A stretch of 10,381 nucleotides of DNA. It comes from JBJXHC01 sp046160825 (lineage in GTDB: Bacteria > Bacteroidota > Ignavibacteria > UBA10030 > UBA6906). The position numbers and the translations under genes were made by a program. The stretch covers positions 1 through 10,381 of the forward strand of contig JBJXHC010000006.1 in the NCBI GenBank assembly GCA_046160825.1, written 5' to 3'. This document shows, piece after piece, positions 7,593 through 10,381 of this stretch; positions within the stretch are counted from its first letter, which is position 1, and each line of letters starts with the position of its first letter. A model generated the notes under the pieces. The model searched no databases, was not told the origin of the DNA, and worked only from the letters and a program-made list of their open reading frames with translations.

Positions 7593-8564
7593 ATGAACGT
7601 GTTTGCTTCCCGTGTTCTGATTGTGTCTTTTCTTCTATGGGTCTCGTGCAGTGAGCATTCCGAGATCGTCAGTCCGCCCGAACCAATTTTCTCGTTGTCC
7701 ATCGCCAATCTTCCCCATCTTGATCATGACGATGGCAACTATGAGTTGTGGGCGACGTTTCTTGACTTCAACAAGAGTTTGGGTCCTGACGGATTGATGC
7801 ACGATGAAGGATTTATGAGCCTCGGGGCGTTCAATATTTCTCCGGGTGGAGACGTTGTTGACCTTGACGGCCACCCGATGCATTTCCGGATTTCCGCCGG
7901 TGAAGATGCACAATTGCTTGATGACGTAGTCGTCTCCATTGAAAGGCATAGCCACGGGATCGACACTGTAGAAGGACCGGGCCCGATCATTGCGGGTGGG
8001 AAGTTTCGGGGTGACGAACAAAATGCGATAGCGGATATTTCCATAACGTACCTGGATGCATTCGGGACGAATTTCTCGGCGGTAACAGGAGCGTATACAC
8101 TCACCGCACCAAGTTCTGATCCTGCGGATTCAAACTCCGGCGTCTGGTTCTTCGAACAAAATTCCGCACCTACACCGGGCCTGCGGAATCTTCCTTCGTT
8201 ACCGGAAGGCTGGACATACGAAGGCTGGGCTGTGAACGCAGCATCGTTCCTTTCGACTGGAAAGTTTACGAAGGCAGATAGTGCAGACTTCGATGGTGCT
8301 GGACCGGGAAAAGGTCCGGGCAACGGGCTTAACTTCCCCGGCCAGGATTTTATTGTAGGCGACCCTGCGCGACCCGATCTCTCATCGCTTGAATACTGGT
8401 TCATGATTACTGTGGAACCGTCCCCGGACAATGCATCCGGTCCATTTTTCTTCACTCTTCTGTCGAACGGAGCTCAGAGACCGGCAAGCCGCCTGGTTGC
8501 AGTTCCGATGACAAATGTGATTGCCCTGTACGCTCCGGCAGGGCAGGTGGTGGTACAACGTTGA
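7593..8564 (+). CDS. Lipoprotein with two tandem RskA C-terminus-like domains, function unknown
   Basis: The product has 323 residues with a hydrophobic leader (VLIVSFLLWVSC) and probable acylated Cys19; the -3 residue is Trp, so the lipobox is atypical. The body holds two copies of one fold. Copy A (about 39-138): NLPHL, NYELWATFL, SLGAF, VVVSIER, GPGPIIAGGKF. Copy B (about 199-293): NLPSL, TYEGWAVN, STGKF, FMITVEP, SGPFFFTLL. The order LP-x-L, YExW, S-x-G-x-F, V/I-x-V/I-E and GP matches the extracytoplasmic domain of RskA-type anti-sigma factors. There is no cytoplasmic anti-sigma domain and no inner-membrane helix, so it should not be an anti-sigma factor; the fold may serve as a binding module. 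Copy B has a Gly/Pro/Asp-rich insert (about 230-262, GAGPGKGPGNG). The gene lies between the cytochrome/propeller gene (2-base gap) and the VCBS gene (8-base gap), implying a shared operon. The RskA resemblance is from memory and untested. Confidence 0.68.
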   Translation: MNVFASRVLIVSFLLWVSCSEHSEIVSPPEPIFSLSIANLPHLDHDDGNYELWATFLDFNKSLGPDGLMHDEGFMSLGAFNISPGGDVVDLDGHPMHFRISAGEDAQLLDDVVVSIERHSHGIDTVEGPGPIIAGGKFRGDEQNAIADISITYLDAFGTNFSAVTGAYTLTAPSSDPADSNSGVWFFEQNSAPTPGLRNLPSLPEGWTYEGWAVNAASFLSTGKFTKADSADFDGAGPGKGPGNGLNFPGQDFIVGDPARPDLSSLEYWFMITVEPSPDNASGPFFFTLLSNGAQRPASRLVAVPMTNVIALYAPAGQVVVQR

Positions 8565-8572
8565 GGCAATCG

Positions 8573-10381
8573 ATGTGGCGACTATGGGTTAGTGCCGGTA
8601 TTCTCACGCATCCATTGGTGTTATCGGTGTCTTCGGCGCAGGTCTTCATCCGAGAGCCGTACGGAATTTCCATTTCCGCCGAAGGTGTGCAGATCGACCA
8701 TCCCTTCAGCGGTGGATTTTACAACCCGGTGCATCAGTTTGTGGATATTGATGGAGATGCGGACTTCGATCTCTTTCTTCTTGACAACAATGATCGGTCG
8801 GTGACATTCTTTCGGAATCTTGGAACGCCTCAGGCACCGGTGTTTCGACTGCAGCCGGTCAATTTTGTTATGCCCGATATTCGCGGTTGGTTTCGTTTTG
8901 CCGATATCAACGGAGATAAAAAAATCGATCTCTTGACGGCAGGCGATACGCTCAACACTGTGGCGGTCTTTGCCAACACAGGATCAACCGTTGTTCCGAA
9001 CTTCACGCTTCTGTATCCAGCCCTTCGCGACTCGCTCAATAATCACGTCTATACACAGGAACAGTGCATCTCCGGATTGGTCGATATTGATGGCGACGAT
9101 GATTTTGATTTCTTCTCTCTGAATCCGGGGAGTGGCACACTCAATTTTTATGAGAACGTTGGTTCATCCACCAACTTTCGTCTGATATTCAGAACTGATT
9201 TCTGGATGGGGATTCAGATTTGTCCGGGATGCGGGGGCAGACCGTCGAACCCGCAACATGGCCAGGGTACTGTCTATTTTGCGGATGTTGACGCAGACCT
9301 TGATTTCGATATGTTCTACGGTGATCTCTTTGATCAGGGCGTGTTATTCTTTGAAAACTATGGGACGCCTCAGGTCCCGTCGATGGATACTGCACACGTG
9401 CGTTTCCCACCGGGTATTCCCCTGACGACGGGTGGGTTCAACCAATCGACACTCGTCGACATCGATGCTGATGGTGACTTCGATCTTTTTGTCAGTGTAT
9501 TGACTCCGTTCCAGCAGGTTGATAATTTGTACTTCTATGAAAATACCGGCACACCAACAAGTTTTACCTATCAGTTGATCACGCGAAATTTTCTCTCAAC
9601 TCTTGATCTGGGACTTCAGTCCGTACCAGCACTCGTGGACATTGACAGCGATAGTGACAAAGACCTCTACGTTGGGGATTTATTCGGTCACGTTTCCTTC
9701 CTTCGCAATACAGGGAGTGTCACAGCTCCTGCGTTCTCGTTCGAAGATTCCGCGGTTGTGTCGAGCCTTGTTAATTTTGCCTACGCTCCAACATTTGCGG
9801 ACATCGATGACGACAGCGACTTTGATATGTTCCTTGGTCACTTCGCTGGTAACATCGAGTTTCATCGTAACATGGGAACTGCAATCGTTCCGCAGTTCAT
9901 ACGTGAGCAGTCTTTCTTCGATAGCGTCAATGTCGGTCTTTACGCTGCTCCGGCATTCTTCGACATTGATGTGGATGGTGACCTTGATTTGTTCGTTGGA
10001 AAAGGGGATGGAAGGATTTCATTCTTCCGCAATACAGGGACGGTGCAGGTGCCGTCTTTTGCTCTGGTAAGTTCATCCTTCGAGAATATCATTGTGGGCT
10101 TCAATGCAAAGCCGGTATTTGCCGATATGGATAACGACGGCGATTTGGATCTTCTGATTGGTGGAATGGAGGACAAACTCTTTCTGTACCAGAATGTTGG
10201 TCCAATCGGGAGCCCCTCATTCAGCTTTGTCAGTCACACGTTCGATGGAATCGTCCGTTCACAGGAGGTCGCACCTTCGGCAACAGACATTGATGGCGAT
10301 GGAGATATGGATTTGATTGTTGGGCAAGTACGAGGTGGACTGGATTTTTATCGCAATCAGTTGTTTACATCTGCCGGATCC
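8573..10381 (+). CDS. FG-GAP/VCBS-repeat secreted protein, 3' end beyond the window
   Basis: The frame is open for 603 codons from ATG 8573 to the right edge with no stop. ATG 8573 has GAGG at 8563-8566, overlapping the previous stop; a TTG at 8561 is a less likely alternative. A signal peptide is visible (MWRLWVSAGILTHPLVLSVS, cut after A22, SSA|Q). The rest is a chain of VCBS/FG-GAP repeats: DxDxDxDxD calcium-loop motifs start at residues 58, 111, 171, 238, 296, 356, 410, 464, 518 and 572, most followed by an FFxNxGT strand and a Pro-Phe turn. Ten repeats exceed one seven-bladed integrin-like propeller, so there are two propellers or one unusual one. Repeat 4 is preceded by a CPGC pair (about 219-222). 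Such proteins are exported, bind calcium and serve adhesion or scaffolding. A T9SS tail may follow outside the window. It is the third gene of the operon starting at 6100. Confidence 0.88.
   Translation, partial: MWRLWVSAGILTHPLVLSVSSAQVFIREPYGISISAEGVQIDHPFSGGFYNPVHQFVDIDGDADFDLFLLDNNDRSVTFFRNLGTPQAPVFRLQPVNFVMPDIRGWFRFADINGDKKIDLLTAGDTLNTVAVFANTGSTVVPNFTLLYPALRDSLNNHVYTQEQCISGLVDIDGDDDFDFFSLNPGSGTLNFYENVGSSTNFRLIFRTDFWMGIQICPGCGGRPSNPQHGQGTVYFADVDADLDFDMFYGDLFDQGVLFFENYGTPQVPSMDTAHVRFPPGIPLTTGGFNQSTLVDIDADGDFDLFVSVLTPFQQVDNLYFYENTGTPTSFTYQLITRNFLSTLDLGLQSVPALVDIDSDSDKDLYVGDLFGHVSFLRNTGSVTAPAFSFEDSAVVSSLVNFAYAPTFADIDDDSDFDMFLGHFAGNIEFHRNMGTAIVPQFIREQSFFDSVNVGLYAAPAFFDIDVDGDLDLFVGKGDGRISFFRNTGTVQVPSFALVSSSFENIIVGFNAKPVFADMDNDGDLDLLIGGMEDKLFLYQNVGPIGSPSFSFVSHTFDGIVRSQEVAPSATDIDGDGDMDLIVGQVRGGLDFYRNQLFTSAGS
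8744..10318 (+). repeat. Ten VCBS/FG-GAP calcium-loop repeats within the last gene
   Basis: DNA units encoding DIDGDxDFDLF-like loops begin at 8744, 8903, 9083, 9284, 9458, 9638, 9800, 9962, 10124 and 10286. The first gaps vary (159, 180, 201, 174, 180 bases); the last four are exactly 162 bases. Some linking DNA is close to identical, for example CGCAATACAGGGA near 9705 and 10029. This points to recent tandem duplication in the right-hand part. Confidence 0.85.

Noticed and set aside
7739..8455. Antisense open frame of 238 codons opposite the RskA-like gene
   Set aside because: It lies wholly within a gene with a signal peptide and recognisable duplicated domains. The antisense product is low-complexity Ser/Pro-rich and has no ribosome site or domain.
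9603..10070. 155-codon frame inside the VCBS gene, same strand
   Set aside because: The other frame encodes five regular VCBS loops across this span. The alternate product is Ser/Leu-rich, an artefact of the repeats.
10376..10381. Window ends exactly on GGATCC, suggesting a cloning-site end
   Set aside because: The same hexamer occurs several times inside the window (for example near 170, 3165 and 3537), and a reading-frame-consistent gene runs through it, so chance is enough.

Overview
The window reads as a piece of a chromosome from a Bacteroidota/Chlorobi-group (FCB) bacterium, most likely an Ignavibacteria- or Kapabacteria-like lineage. Three things point there: two C-terminal type IX secretion (T9SS) sorting domains with the NYPNPFNP signature, a run of lipoprotein and Sec signals, and two candidate promoters with the Bacteroidota layout (TTG, 20 bases, TAnnTTT). 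The taxonomic call is inference from these traits, not from a marker gene. Base composition is near 50% GC and looks even throughout. No mobile element, CRISPR array, tRNA or rRNA was seen.

Layout, all on the + strand: the last 32 codons of a rhomboid-family membrane protein (to 100); a promoter and leader (101-233); a subtilisin-like S8 protease with a T9SS tail (234-3152); a strong 13-bp hairpin (3165-3203); a six-Asp-box beta-propeller protein with a T9SS tail (3269-4621); an FNIII-plus-propeller lipoprotein whose start overlaps the previous stop as ATGA (4618-5958); a 141-base gap with a weak terminator and a promoter (5959-6099); a lipoprotein fusing a c-type-cytochrome-like domain (CX4CH) to a seven-bladed YVTN propeller (6100-7590); two bases later, a lipoprotein with two tandem RskA-C-terminus-like domains (7593-8564); and eight bases later, an FG-GAP/VCBS-repeat protein with at least ten repeats that runs off the right end (8573-10381+).

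All six genes after the rhomboid encode exported proteins, and four of them are beta-propellers or VCBS-repeat proteins. The spacing suggests two transcription units: 234-5958 (possibly split at the hairpin) and 6100 to beyond the end. The products should sit on the cell surface or outside it: a protease and an Asp-box protein sent out by T9SS, three lipoproteins, and one large repeat protein. No pathway can be named. The tight cytochrome/propeller, RskA-like and VCBS run is the most unusual part and may be a surface or periplasmic complex with a redox or metal-binding member.

The last gene is open at the window edge, so its full length and any sorting tail cannot be seen.
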